64,000 bases of DNA from an uncultured Bacteroidota bacterium (lineage in GTDB: Bacteria > Bacteroidota > Bacteroidia > Flavobacteriales > Flavobacteriaceae), in assembly GCA_902595555.1 (NCBI GenBank), contig CACJQM010000004.1:1-64000 (forward strand), read 5' to 3'. This document shows, piece after piece, positions 25,524 to 35,463 of this stretch (its first letter is position 1; the number at the start of each line of letters is the position of its first letter). The notes beneath the pieces were generated by a model. It was not told the DNA's origin, ran no database searches, and saw only the letters and a program-made list of their open reading frames with translations. The position numbers were made by a program, and so were the translations under genes.

Positions 25524-27296
25524 TTAATCAACATTATCATGAAGAAATGAATTTTTTGAGTTTAAATTCAAATTTCCTTCATCATCTAATTCTAGACTTG
25601 ATGACGACAAAGAACTTTCAACATCATCATTTAATTCAATTCCAGCTCTTTTATAGGCAGGCTCTTTCTCCATATCTTCAACTTTTCTAGACTTAACAAA
25701 TTTATAATTAAATTCTTTTAATTTTATTTTTCTTTCTTCAGTTCTCTTTGCTAAACCATCAACAATTGGACTATTAATCGGGTTAACTTCATTTTTTTTA
25801 GAATCCGTCCCCAAACTTTCAACTGCGTCTGTAGTTGAGTTATTATCATCAACAACAGTGTATGGAATTATTTGAACAGGATCAATGACCTCAATTTCAT
25901 TTACATCCTCCTCCAAAATATGAACTACTTTATCATCAATATTGCTGTTATTAGATATTGGAAAATCAAACTTCAATTCATTATCAAACTCAACTATTTC
26001 TTCATCAATAACATTTATTTCATTAATGTTTCTTGTATCTATTTTTTCTTCAATTAATTCATCAATGATATTAACTGATTCAAATTCAATATCTATATTC
26101 TTAATTTCATCTGTAGTTTTTATAATATTATCCTCTGATTCATGATTAATATCATCAATATTAAAATCTATATTTTTAAAATCAATTTCCTCCGATGAAA
26201 ACTCATATTGTAGCTCAGTTTTTTTATCGTTAAATTCTTCAGTAATTTCAGATTCATCATCTAAATTAAATATAGTTTTTTTTGGTTCTATATGTAATAT
26301 TTCATCCTGTTGTTTCATATCAAAACCAGTAGCAATGACAGTTACAGTAATATCATCAATAAGGTTTGGATCATCACCAATCCCCATAATTATATTTGCA
26401 TTATTTCCTGCTTTCTCCTGTATGTAGTCATTAATTATCCCTATTTCATCAATAGTGACTTCAGTTGAGCCTGATACAATTAATAATAGAACATTCTGAG
26501 CACCATCAATTCTATTATCATTAAGTAAAGGTGAATCTAAAGCATTTGAAACAGCTTTTAATGCTCTTTTTTCACCTGAAGCACTATAAGAACCCATTAT
26601 TGCATTACCACTTTTTGACAGAACTGTCTTAGCGTCTTTAAGGTCTATATTTTGTGTATAGTGATGAGTTATAACTTCTGCAATTCCTTTGGCTGCAGTT
26701 GCCAAAACTTCATCAGCTTTTGAAAATCCTTCTTTAACTCCTAAGTTCCCATATATATCTCTAAGTTTATTATTGTTTACAACAATTAATGAATCTACAT
26801 TGCTTCTTAACTTTTCTAAACCTTTGTTGGCGTGGCTCATTCTTATTTTACCTTCAAAAACAAAAGGCATTGTAACTATACCAACTGTTAATATATCCAT
26901 CTCCATAGCCAATTTTGAAATAATTGGAGCAGCACCTGTTCCAGTTCCTCCACCCATTCCAGCAGTAATAAAAATCATTTTTGTATTTTTTTCTAATAAT
27001 CTTCTCATTTCATTAAGACTTTCAATTGCTGCCTTTTCACCAATAACTGGATCAGCTCCTGCACCCAAACCCTCTGTTTCTTTAATACCCAACTGAACTT
27101 TGTTAGGAACCGGACTATTTTCTAAAGCTTGTGAGTCTGTATTGCATACTACATAATCGACTCCTTTTATTCCTTTGTTATACATATAATTAATAGCATT
27201 ACTCCCGCCACCTCCAATACCAATAACTTTAATTACATTGCTTTGGTTTTTAGGAAGTATAAATTCTATATTATCAAATTGATTTTCTGTATTCAT
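25524..27296 (-). CDS. ftsZ: Cell division protein FtsZ
   Basis: Tubulin-like GTPase that forms the cytokinetic ring. The GTPase core (about 20-335) has GIGGGGSNAINYM, the tubulin signature GGGTGTG (115-121) and the T7-loop region PNLIDDITVT. The core is followed by a long acidic, Asp/Glu/Ile-rich, low-complexity linker (about 340-540) and a C-terminal stretch ending SFLHDNVD. I take this ending as the conserved tail peptide that binds FtsA, because flavobacterial FtsZ proteins share it. The 590-residue length reflects the long linker. The gene lies 7 bp after ftsA and next to last among the protein genes of the dcw operon. Confidence 0.97.
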   Translation of the reverse strand: MNTENQFDNIEFILPKNQSNVIKVIGIGGGGSNAINYMYNKGIKGVDYVVCNTDSQALENSPVPNKVQLGIKETEGLGAGADPVIGEKAAIESLNEMRRLLEKNTKMIFITAGMGGGTGTGAAPIISKLAMEMDILTVGIVTMPFVFEGKIRMSHANKGLEKLRSNVDSLIVVNNNKLRDIYGNLGVKEGFSKADEVLATAAKGIAEVITHHYTQNIDLKDAKTVLSKSGNAIMGSYSASGEKRALKAVSNALDSPLLNDNRIDGAQNVLLLIVSGSTEVTIDEIGIINDYIQEKAGNNANIIMGIGDDPNLIDDITVTVIATGFDMKQQDEILHIEPKKTIFNLDDESEITEEFNDKKTELQYEFSSEEIDFKNIDFNIDDINHESEDNIIKTTDEIKNIDIEFESVNIIDELIEEKIDTRNINEINVIDEEIVEFDNELKFDFPISNNSNIDDKVVHILEEDVNEIEVIDPVQIIPYTVVDDNNSTTDAVESLGTDSKKNEVNPINSPIVDGLAKRTEERKIKLKEFNYKFVKSRKVEDMEKEPAYKRAGIELNDDVESSLSSSSLELDDEGNLNLNSKNSFLHDNVD

Positions 27297-27303
27297 AATT
27301 TTA

Positions 27304-28617
27304 CTATTCTGCGTTTTCTAAAAATGTTTTTATTTTTTCTGTAAATTTTTCAAAAATTGATTGTGAAGCTTTTGATTCAATTGAATTGGAATCTTTATCA
27401 TCATTTTCTAAATCATCTTCATCTTCACTTTGATTTTTATTTACTGAAATATTTTTTCTTTTTTCCATTGAGTTCATTACCAATCCAACAGCTGTTGCGA
27501 ATGTTGGATTAGAAATTTCAACAGAGTTGTTGCCAGCTAAATGCTCGTTTGGAAGTCCAATCCTCGTATCCATTCCAGTAACATATTCAACTAGTTGTTT
27601 CAAATGTTTTAGTTGACTACCGCCGCCTGTTAAAACAATACCAGCAATTAACTTTTTCTTTTGTTCTTCATGTCCATAATTTTTTATTTCCATATACACC
27701 TGTTCAATTATTTCAACAACTCTTGCGTGTATAATTTTTGAAAGATTTTTAATTGAAATTTCTTTTGGATCTCTACCCCTAAGGCCTGGAATTGAAACAA
27801 TTTCATTGTCTTTATTCTCACCTGGCCATGCCGAACCAAATTTTATTTTTAGTAACTCAGCTTGTTTTTCAATAATTGAGCAACCTTCTTTGATATCTTC
27901 TGTAATTATATTACCTCCAAAGGGGATAACAGATGTGTGTCTTATAATATTATCTTTGAAAATAGCTAAATCGGTAGTTCCTCCACCAATATCAATCAAG
28001 GCAACTCCGGCTTCTTTTTCCTCTCTACTAAGTACAGCATCTGCAGATGCAAGTGGTTCAAGAGTAATACCATCAAAATCAATTCCTGAGCTCTTAACAC
28101 ATCTTGCAATATTTTTAATTGAGCTCACCTGCCCAACAACAACATGAAAATTAGCTTCTAATCTTCCTCCGAACATACCAATAGGTTCTTTTATTTCACT
28201 TTGACCATCAATTCTAAATTCTTGAGGGAGAACATGAATTATTTCTTCTCCAGGCATCATTACTAGTTTATAAACTTGATTAATTACCTTATCGATATCA
28301 GATTCAGCAATAACTTCATTAGAATTATCTCTAGTTATATAGTCACTATGTTGAAGACTTCTAATATGTTGACCTGCTATACCAACTACAACCTTGTCAA
28401 TTTTTTCATTAGAGTGATTTTCAGCTTCATGTATTGCACCTTGAATCGATTGAATGGTTTGACTAATATTGTTTACAACCCCTCTATGAACACCAAGACT
28501 TTTAGATTTTCCAACTCCAATTATTTTTAGTTTTTGATACTCATTAACAATTCCAATCATTGCTACAATTTTTGTTGTTCCAATATCAAGTCCTATATAT
28601 AATTCGTTTTTTTCCAT
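27304..28617 (-). CDS. ftsA: Cell division protein FtsA
   Basis: Actin-like ATPase that tethers FtsZ to the membrane and recruits later division proteins. Phosphate-binding motifs are GLDIGTTKI at the N-terminus, DIGGGTTDLAIF in the middle and TGGGSQL near 330. After a charged Asp/Glu-rich spacer the protein ends in SIFEKFTEKIKTFLENAE, which reads as the amphipathic membrane-targeting helix. I start at the ATG at 28617 (MEKNELYIG), one base after the ftsQ stop, because the upstream in-frame extension lies inside ftsQ. About 437 residues. Confidence 0.95.
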   Translation of the reverse strand: MEKNELYIGLDIGTTKIVAMIGIVNEYQKLKIIGVGKSKSLGVHRGVVNNISQTIQSIQGAIHEAENHSNEKIDKVVVGIAGQHIRSLQHSDYITRDNSNEVIAESDIDKVINQVYKLVMMPGEEIIHVLPQEFRIDGQSEIKEPIGMFGGRLEANFHVVVGQVSSIKNIARCVKSSGIDFDGITLEPLASADAVLSREEKEAGVALIDIGGGTTDLAIFKDNIIRHTSVIPFGGNIITEDIKEGCSIIEKQAELLKIKFGSAWPGENKDNEIVSIPGLRGRDPKEISIKNLSKIIHARVVEIIEQVYMEIKNYGHEEQKKKLIAGIVLTGGGSQLKHLKQLVEYVTGMDTRIGLPNEHLAGNNSVEISNPTFATAVGLVMNSMEKRKNISVNKNQSEDEDDLENDDKDSNSIESKASQSIFEKFTEKIKTFLENAE

Positions 28618-28618
28618 A

Positions 28619-29326
28619 TTATTTTTTTTCAACAATTACCTGATTATCAAATTTTAAATTAATTGCTTTAGCTTTTTCTAAATCATTTTCGTTTGATTTT
28701 GAAGCATAAAAAAATTTGTAATTCCTTAATTTTTTATTTAACATCGTATAGTCTCCTAGCTCAATTGTATAAGCATATTTTTTCGTTTTAATGAATAATT
28801 CTGATGAGTCAGAAAAAATATAGTTGAAATGATCTTTGTAAAAATCATCTCTCATTATTGTTGAACCAAGATTTGCAAGTTTATAGTATTTGAGAGAATC
28901 TATTTTTCCAAAAAATTTAATGACTTTTATTTCATTAAAACTTGATTTTGGGACTAGTCTGCCCTCATCATCTAAATATTTATCTAAATAATTAATTTCT
29001 ATAACTGGGTCTCTTTCATCAATCTCAATTTTTAATTTTGAGTTAATCCCAAAGTGTACATTTGATTTTTTTACATACTTTATTTTGTCCAAACTTTCCT
29101 CAATTTTATTTAATTCGATTTTATAGATCTTGGTTGAATCTTTAAGCAGATTAAAGGTTTTTAAATAATTAATTATTGAATCTTTTGAAATCATTATTAA
29201 AGAGTCATTTATAACATTATCGACATTTACATATTTAAGACGATGATTATATAAAGAGTTAGAATAAACAATTGATGCAATAATCATAATTAAAAGAATT
29301 GATATGGTAAAAATTTTAATTTTCAT
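28619..29326 (-). CDS. ftsQ: Cell division protein FtsQ/DivIB-like
   Basis: Bitopic inner-membrane division protein of about 235 residues: a short cytoplasmic N-terminus, one transmembrane helix (IFTISILLIMIIASIVY), then a periplasmic POTRA-like region with ERDPVIEINY and a beta-domain. Sequence conservation in this family is low, so the call depends on topology plus position between murC and ftsA, where ftsQ is expected. The ATG at 29326 is preferred over an in-frame TTG at 29335. Either way the 5' end overlaps murC. Confidence 0.85.
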   Translation of the reverse strand: MKIKIFTISILLIMIIASIVYSNSLYNHRLKYVNVDNVINDSLIMISKDSIINYLKTFNLLKDSTKIYKIELNKIEESLDKIKYVKKSNVHFGINSKLKIEIDERDPVIEINYLDKYLDDEGRLVPKSSFNEIKVIKFFGKIDSLKYYKLANLGSTIMRDDFYKDHFNYIFSDSSELFIKTKKYAYTIELGDYTMLNKKLRNYKFFYASKSNENDLEKAKAINLKFDNQVIVEKK

Positions 29327-30671
29327 TTTGATCAATTATTGTTTTTTTTATTGTATCAACTAAATCTCCAATGTCACCTGCACCCATTGATATAACCAAT
29401 TCATGTTCATCTTCAAATAATAATTCTGGAATTCCACTTTTTTCAATGAGTACTTTATTTTTATTATTTATTTTATCAAAAATTGATTTAGATGATACAC
29501 CATTTATAGGCTTCTCTCTAGCAGGATAAATATCTAATAAAGCTATTTTGTCAAACTTTTCAAGTGCTTCTGCAAATTCTCTTAAAAAATCCCTAGTCCT
29601 TGAAAAAAGATGTGGTTGGAAAATTACTAGTTTCTTTTTGTTAGGGTATAAAGATTTTACTGAATTATATATTGACTCTATTTCACTTGGATGATGAGCA
29701 TAGTCATCAATAAAAATCTTAGGATTTTTTAACTCAACTGAGAATCGTCTCTTTATTCCAGGAAAAGTTTTTAATGCTTTTATTATAATTTCAGATTCAA
29801 TGTCTAAGGAAATTGCAATTATGAAAGCTGCCATTGCATTGGAGGCATTATGATCACCTAACATATTTAAGACAATATTTTTATAAACATTATTTTGATA
29901 TTGAATATCAAAAATTAGCTTATCATTATAATTTTTCTTATTAATTATTTTAGCGTCTGCAAAAGAATCCTCACCAAATGAAATTCCATTATAATTTAAA
30001 GTTGAATTATGAAATAATATTCCATTTTTCTTTAGATTATTAGCAAACTTTTTGAAAGAATTTCTAATGTCATCAATGTCATTATATATATCATAATGAT
30101 CTCCATCAATATTTAATATTGATGCAATATTTGGCTTAATTTTTAAAAATGTTTTATCATACTCATCGGCTTCAACAATGAAAATCTTACTCCCTTTAAT
30201 CATAATATTTGACTCGTATTTATTTAAAACTCCACCTATAAATGAAGTAAATTTCAACTCCGAATTATAAAGAATGTGAGATAAAATTGAAGTTGTGGTT
30301 GTTTTGCCATGAGTTCCAGCAATTGCTATACAAAAACTTGAATTAACTATATCAGCAAGTAGATCAGCCCTTTTAACAATTTTGAAGTTATTTGATTTAA
30401 AGTAATTTAATATTTTATTTTTTTTATCAATTGCAGGTGTAAAAACTATAAGAGTATTTTTTGAATTCTTAAAATTTGAATTAATTATTTGTTCATTTTC
30501 AGAAAATATTATTCTTATTCCCAATTTATTCAACCTATTTGATTGAAAAGATTTTTCACGATCATAACCCTCAACTTTTTTATTTAGATGTAACATATAT
30601 TCTGCTAATGAAGACATTCCAATTCCTCCAATACCAATAAAATAATAATTTGTATATTCTAAACAATTCAT
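29316..30671 (-). CDS. murC: UDP-N-acetylmuramate--L-alanine ligase
   Basis: First Mur ligase: adds L-Ala to UDP-MurNAc using ATP. The 451 residues contain the N-terminal nucleotide-binding GIGGIGMSSLAEYML, the ATP-binding GTHGKTTTTSI (about 117-127), EADEYDKTFL, and DDYAHHPSEI typical of MurC. It overlaps murG by 4 bp (ATGA) and ftsQ by 11 bp, consistent with a tightly coupled dcw transcript. Confidence 0.97.
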   Translation of the reverse strand: MNCLEYTNYYFIGIGGIGMSSLAEYMLHLNKKVEGYDREKSFQSNRLNKLGIRIIFSENEQIINSNFKNSKNTLIVFTPAIDKKNKILNYFKSNNFKIVKRADLLADIVNSSFCIAIAGTHGKTTTTSILSHILYNSELKFTSFIGGVLNKYESNIMIKGSKIFIVEADEYDKTFLKIKPNIASILNIDGDHYDIYNDIDDIRNSFKKFANNLKKNGILFHNSTLNYNGISFGEDSFADAKIINKKNYNDKLIFDIQYQNNVYKNIVLNMLGDHNASNAMAAFIIAISLDIESEIIIKALKTFPGIKRRFSVELKNPKIFIDDYAHHPSEIESIYNSVKSLYPNKKKLVIFQPHLFSRTRDFLREFAEALEKFDKIALLDIYPAREKPINGVSSKSIFDKINNKNKVLIEKSGIPELLFEDEHELVISMGAGDIGDLVDTIKKTIIDQNEN

Positions 30672-31759
30672 TTCAAATACATTTTAATTTCATTAACAAT
30701 TATTTTGGATGCATCAGGTTTTGATAGAGAACTAATTTTCTCAGAAAGTGAGTCTCTGTAAATTTCACTTACTAAAATTTTATTAATAATTGATGTCAAT
30801 TTATAGTCAATTTCATCTTCCTCTACATATTCTGCAGCTCCTAAATCATACAATTTTTTGGCATTTTTAGCTTGATGATCTTCTGCAACATTCGGAGATG
30901 GAATAAAAATTACAGGTTTACCCACAAAGCACAGTTCTGAAATAATACTAGCACCTGATCTTGAAATTATTATGTCAGCTGCCGAAAAAGCTTTATCCAT
31001 TTCTTCAATAAATGGTAAAACTTTGATTTGAGTATTATTTAAAAATTTGTATTTATCTGAGTATCTTGAACCACATTGAAGTATTACTTGTAAATTATTT
31101 TTTTTAAAGAAATCTAAATTCTTACTAACAAATTCATTTAGTTGATATGCACCTAAACTTCCTCCAAGAACTAGAATAGTCTGAAGATCTGATTTTAAAT
31201 CAATAGAACTTAAATAATCACTTTTATTCTTTACACTAATATTCTTAATTGATTTTCTAATAGGATTTCCTGAAACAATAATTTTTGAACTATTAAAATA
31301 TTTGTCCATTCCATCATACGCTACAAAGATTTTTGTAGCATATTTTGATAATATTCTGTTGGTTAATCCTGGATATGAATTTTGTTCTTGTATAAAGACT
31401 GGTATTCCTAAAATTGAAGCAATATACATTACAGGACCACTTGCATATCCGCCAGTGCCAACAACTATTTTTGGTTTATGTTTTAAAATGATTAATAATG
31501 AATGTATAAGACTAAATATGATTTTAAATGGTAATGATATGTTTGAGAACAAATTAAATTTTCTTTGAAATCCAGAAATCCAAAGTCCAATTATTTTGTA
31601 CCCATTTTGAGGTACTTTTTTCATTTCCATTTTATTTTTTGCACCTACAAACAAAATATTACAATGTGATATTTTTTTTGAAAGTTGATTTGCTATGCTT
31701 ATTGCTGGATAAATATGTCCACCTGTTCCTCCACCAGATATGATCAAATTATTACTCAT
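30668..31759 (-). CDS. murG: UDP-GlcNAc:lipid I N-acetylglucosamine transferase MurG
   Basis: Membrane-associated GT28 glycosyltransferase that converts lipid I to lipid II on the cytoplasmic face. G-loops are GGGTGGHIYPAI near residue 9 and GGSLGAYQLN near 200. VGTGGYASGP and ISRSGASIISELCF (UDP-GlcNAc binding) are also present, and the late PSPNVAEDHQAKNA motif is typical. At 363 residues it has normal length. It overlaps ftsW by 8 bp and murC by 4 bp. Confidence 0.97.
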   Translation of the reverse strand: MSNNLIISGGGTGGHIYPAISIANQLSKKISHCNILFVGAKNKMEMKKVPQNGYKIIGLWISGFQRKFNLFSNISLPFKIIFSLIHSLLIILKHKPKIVVGTGGYASGPVMYIASILGIPVFIQEQNSYPGLTNRILSKYATKIFVAYDGMDKYFNSSKIIVSGNPIRKSIKNISVKNKSDYLSSIDLKSDLQTILVLGGSLGAYQLNEFVSKNLDFFKKNNLQVILQCGSRYSDKYKFLNNTQIKVLPFIEEMDKAFSAADIIISRSGASIISELCFVGKPVIFIPSPNVAEDHQAKNAKKLYDLGAAEYVEEDEIDYKLTSIINKILVSEIYRDSLSEKISSLSKPDASKIIVNEIKMYLK

Positions 31760-32915
31760 TATTTAATTCATTTAGGTTTAACTCTGAAAATTCTAATTGA
31801 TTATTTCTGCTTACACTTAATAAAATGCCAAAAGCAAAAAAAGTGGTCCATATTGAGGTTCCACCAGTACTAATTAAAGGTAAGGGTTGACCAGTAACAG
31901 GGAATAACTGAACAGCAACACCCATATTTATTAATGCCTGAAAAACTATTGGTAATCCAACAGCTAAAGAAACTAATTGACCAAATGAGTTTTTAGCCTT
32001 ATATGCAATTATAACAATTCTAAATAGAAGAATTATGTACAATAGTAAAATTATAATTGAAACGAAAAGTCCATATTCTTCAGTTATAATTGAAAAAATA
32101 AAGTCTGAAGTACTTTGAGGTAAAATATATTTCATGGAACTCTTACCCGCACCTACTCCAAATAGTGAACCCGTTGCTATGGCAGCCTTGGCTCTATTTA
32201 TTTGGTAATTTGCATCATTATCAATTGATGGATTTATGAAATTTTCAATTCTATTGGACCAAGTATCTACACGATTTGGAAGCATTTCTGGATACTTTTT
32301 TGACAGGCCTACAAATGAGGTTGCCAAAATAACTATTGATAATACTATTAAAAGTATGTTCTTAATAGGGTATTGTCCAATGAATATAAGTATTAAGCAT
32401 AAACTAAAAATCATAAAAGCAGTTGAAAAGTTTGAGGGTAATACTAACATTACAACCAACAATATTGGAAGCCATAGTTTGACAAAAGAGTTACTAAAAT
32501 TTAATTTTTTTTCTCGATTTTTAGATATATAATTTGATATATATATTAATAAAAAGATTGAGGCTATTGAAGAAGGCTGAAATGAGATGTTAATTAATGG
32601 TATACTAATCCATCTACTAGCATTTGCACCATCGATCTCATTACCTTGTAAGGCTGTTATAAATAATAAAAGTATTGCAAGAGGTAAAATTACCAAGGAT
32701 AATCCTCTGAGATACTTATAGTCAATAAGATGGGTAGCATACATTATTATAATGCCAATAAAGATTATTGCAACGTGCTTAAACACACTTGAAAAAATAA
32801 GGTTAACCCCAAAGTTTGAGCTAGCACTATAAACAGGTAGAAAAGAGAATATAGATAATGATAACACTACTATCCATATAATTTTATCTCCTTTTAAACT
32901 GCCAATTAAACTCAT
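31752..32915 (-). CDS. ftsW: SEDS peptidoglycan polymerase FtsW
   Basis: Polytopic (about ten helices) SEDS-family glycosyltransferase that polymerises lipid II at the septum together with the FtsI transpeptidase. Seen: DGANASRWI after the third/fourth helix region, GSLFGVGAGKSSMKYILPQSTSDFIFSII-type segment (GVGAGKSS, then LPQSTSDFIF), and the C-terminal FPVTGQPLPLISTGGTS, all hallmark FtsW/RodA phrases. Its place between murD and murG identifies it as FtsW rather than RodA. The 387 residues start at ATG 32915, overlapping the murD stop by 4 bp. Confidence 0.96.
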   Translation of the reverse strand: MSLIGSLKGDKIIWIVVLSLSIFSFLPVYSASSNFGVNLIFSSVFKHVAIIFIGIIIMYATHLIDYKYLRGLSLVILPLAILLLFITALQGNEIDGANASRWISIPLINISFQPSSIASIFLLIYISNYISKNREKKLNFSNSFVKLWLPILLVVMLVLPSNFSTAFMIFSLCLILIFIGQYPIKNILLIVLSIVILATSFVGLSKKYPEMLPNRVDTWSNRIENFINPSIDNDANYQINRAKAAIATGSLFGVGAGKSSMKYILPQSTSDFIFSIITEEYGLFVSIIILLLYIILLFRIVIIAYKAKNSFGQLVSLAVGLPIVFQALINMGVAVQLFPVTGQPLPLISTGGTSIWTTFFAFGILLSVSRNNQLEFSELNLNELNNE

Positions 32916-34261
32916 AGTTTTCTTACCTCTTCTTTGAATTGATCACCTCTCTCTTCAAAACTTTTAAATAAATCAAAACTTGCACATGCAGGAGATAATA
33001 AAACAACGTCTCCAGGCTTTGAAATCTTGTATGCACTCGATACGGCATCAGAAATTTTATCTGTGCTAACTATAACATCAGTGTGAGATGAGAATACATC
33101 AATTAATTTGTTGTTGTCTTTTCCTAGACATATAATTGCTTTAACCTTACTGCTAACCATTGGAATTAAATCATCATAATTATTCCCCTTGTCTACTCCT
33201 CCTGCTATCCATATAATAGGTCCATCGAATGAATCTAGAGCATAAAAAGCAGAATTTACATTTGTAGCTTTGGAGTCATTGATATATTTTACTTTTTGAA
33301 TTGTTAGAAAATGTTCTAATCTGTGAGGAATACTCTTAAAAGTTTTTAAACTTTCCTTTATTTTTTGATTAGATATTTTCAAAATCTGAGCTACACTTAT
33401 TGCAGCCATAGAGTTTTGCAAATTGTGTTTTCCTTGAATAGGAATTTTATTTATACTTAACATAAAGTTCTTTTTATTTAATAATGAGTTAATATGATTT
33501 TTATCAAGAAAAACTTGTGGGTTTTTAACCTGATTTTTCGTTAACGAAAACGAATATATTTTTGAATTTATTTTAGTTTTTTTAAAAATATTTTTTGTGA
33601 CTTCACAATTATAGTTATAGATAAAGTGATCTTCAATTTTTTGATTTTTTACAATTCTGTATTTGGAATTGGTATAATTTTGGAATTTGTAATCATACCT
33701 GTCCAGATGATCTGGTGAAATATTTGTAATTATTGCAATGTTGGGCTTAAAATTTAATATGTGATCTAGCTGAAAGCTGCTTACTTCAAGAACATAGTAA
33801 TCATAGGAAAAGTCGCATACAGACTCAGCAAAACTAACTCCAATATTCCCTGCCAATCCCACATTGAATCCATTATTTTTTAACAAATGATAAATTAAAC
33901 TTGCTGTGGTTGTCTTTCCATTAGAACCAGTAACAGCAATTAAATAAGCATCTGTATATCTGCTGGCAAACTCAAGCTCAGAAATAAATTTTTCTTCTTT
34001 AATATTTGGGAATGACTTTTTTAAATTACTAAATGAAATTCCTGGGCTAATAATCACTTCATCACTTTTTAATAATCGTTCAACATCATGTCCATTTTCT
34101 TTAAAACTAATTTTGTTATTATTTAAGTGCTTTTTTACCTTTTCTTTTATTGAATTTTTATCAGACACAAATACATTTATTCCAAATTTCTTGGCCAATT
34201 TTGCAGAACCTAATCCGCTTATTCCTGATCCTAATATTGTTATGTCTTTAGTTTTTATCAT
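32912..34261 (-). CDS. murD: UDP-N-acetylmuramoylalanine--D-glutamate ligase
   Basis: Second Mur ligase, adding D-Glu to UDP-MurNAc-L-Ala. From the chosen ATG (34261, [13 protein letters not shown]) it has 449 residues, with the N-terminal Rossmann [13 protein letters not shown], the ATP-binding GSNGKTTASLI, DHLDRY and [10 protein letters not shown] followed by WIAGGVDKG. The start is placed so that it overlaps the mraY stop by 4 bp (ATGA). A longer reading frame reaches into mraY but adds non-family sequence. Confidence 0.96.
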   Translation of the reverse strand: MIKTKDITILGSGISGLGSAKLAKKFGINVFVSDKNSIKEKVKKHLNNNKISFKENGHDVERLLKSDEVIISPGISFSNLKKSFPNIKEEKFISELEFASRYTDAYLIAVTGSNGKTTTASLIYHLLKNNGFNVGLAGNIGVSFAESVCDFSYDYYVLEVSSFQLDHILNFKPNIAIITNISPDHLDRYDYKFQNYTNSKYRIVKNQKIEDHFIYNYNCEVTKNIFKKTKINSKIYSFSLTKNQVKNPQVFLDKNHINSLLNKKNFMLSINKIPIQGKHNLQNSMAAISVAQILKISNQKIKESLKTFKSIPHRLEHFLTIQKVKYINDSKATNVNSAFYALDSFDGPIIWIAGGVDKGNNYDDLIPMVSSKVKAIICLGKDNNKLIDVFSSHTDVIVSTDKISDAVSSAYKISKPGDVVLLSPACASFDLFKSFEERGDQFKEEVRKL

Positions 34262-35463
34262 CTGATTTTTAATGTTATTAGAGATAGAATTGCTAGCATA
34301 ATTGAGATAATCCAAAATCTGGTAACAATCTTACTTTCACTGTAACCCTTTTTTTGAAAATGATGATGAATTGGAGTCATAAGAAAAATTCTTTTACCAA
34401 AACCTAACTTTTTCTTAGTATACTTGAAATAACTAACCTGAATAATTACAGATAATGTTTCTATTAAGAAAACTCCACAAAGAATAGGTAATATAAGTTC
34501 CTTTCTAACTAGGATAGCTATCACAGCAATTATTCCCCCGACTGTTAAACTTCCAGTATCACCCATAAATATTTGAGCTGGATAAGTATTATACCACAAG
34601 AATCCAATTAAACCCCCTAGAAGAGCTGCTACAAAAACAACAATTTCTCCGATTCCAGGTAAATACATTATGTTTAAATAATCAGAAAAAATTATATTAC
34701 CAGAGATCCATGAAAAGATACCTAAGGTAAATACTATAATAGATGATGATCCAGCTGCTAAACCATCAAGTCCATCTGTTAGGTTTGTTCCATTTGATAG
34801 TGATACAATTATAAATGTTATTATAATTACATAAAAAATCCAATTGTAATTATTTGAGTTCATTCTAAAAACCTCAACATAATCAAGCTCATTATCTTTA
34901 AAAAAAGGTACTGTGGTTTTTAAATTTTTATCATTTTTTGTTTCGACATTGATTTGAGTTTTATTTTCTGATATTAGGTTACTATCCCTTGTTGTTATCT
35001 CAGGGTGGAAGTAGACTGTTAAGCCAATAAAAAGTCCTAACATTACTTGAGCGAATATTTTAATTCTTCCCTTAAGACCTTTTTTGTTTTTTTTAAATAC
35101 TTTTATATAATCATCAGCAAACCCAAAAGCACCTAACCAAATTGTTGTTATTATTAAAATTAAAATGTAAATGTTTTTAAAATCTGCAAATAAGAAAATT
35201 GGAATTAAAGTTGACAAAATGATTATAATTCCACCCATTGTTGGAGTTCCTTCTTTTTCATTTTCGCCAGGTAAATCTAACTTTCTTATGTTTTCATCAA
35301 TTTGTTTTGACTTTAAAAATTGAATAATTTTTTTTCCAAAAATTGTAGATATAATTATAGCAAGTATAAATGTGATTGCTGATCTAAAGGATAAATATTG
35401 GAATAGACTTGCACCAGTTAGTTGATAATTTTTTTCTAAATATTCAAATAAATAATAAAACAT
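34258..35463 (-). CDS. mraY: Phospho-N-acetylmuramoyl-pentapeptide transferase MraY
   Basis: Polytopic enzyme that moves phospho-MurNAc-pentapeptide onto undecaprenyl phosphate to make lipid I. Active-site motifs are [28 protein letters not shown] and [11 protein letters not shown], with the late [12 protein letters not shown] histidine motif. The 401 residues are longer than E. coli MraY (360) because of an insertion (about 155-200) between helices. I recall a similar insertion in other Bacteroidota. The start shares one base with the murE stop. Confidence 0.96.
   Translation of the reverse strand: MFYYLFEYLEKNYQLTGASLFQYLSFRSAITFILAIIISTIFGKKIIQFLKSKQIDENIRKLDLPGENEKEGTPTMGGIIIILSTLIPIFLFADFKNIYILILIITTIWLGAFGFADDYIKVFKKNKKGLKGRIKIFAQVMLGLFIGLTVYFHPEITTRDSNLISENKTQINVETKNDKNLKTTVPFFKDNELDYVEVFRMNSNNYNWIFYVIIITFIIVSLSNGTNLTDGLDGLAAGSSSIIVFTLGIFSWISGNIIFSDYLNIMYLPGIGEIVVFVAALLGGLIGFLWYNTYPAQIFMGDTGSLTVGGIIAVIAILVRKELILPILCGVFLIETLSVIIQVSYFKYTKKKLGFGKRIFLMTPIHHHFQKKGYSESKIVTRFWIISIMLAILSLITLKIR

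Noticed and set aside
26689-27096. 135-codon plus-strand open frame opposite ftsZ
   Set aside because: Antisense shadow of a strongly conserved gene; composition follows the complement of FtsZ codons and no start context is visible.
34262-34315. Longer N-terminus for MurD
   Set aside because: Extra 18 residues lie inside mraY and are unlike MurD; the ATG at 34261 gives the usual coupled overlap.
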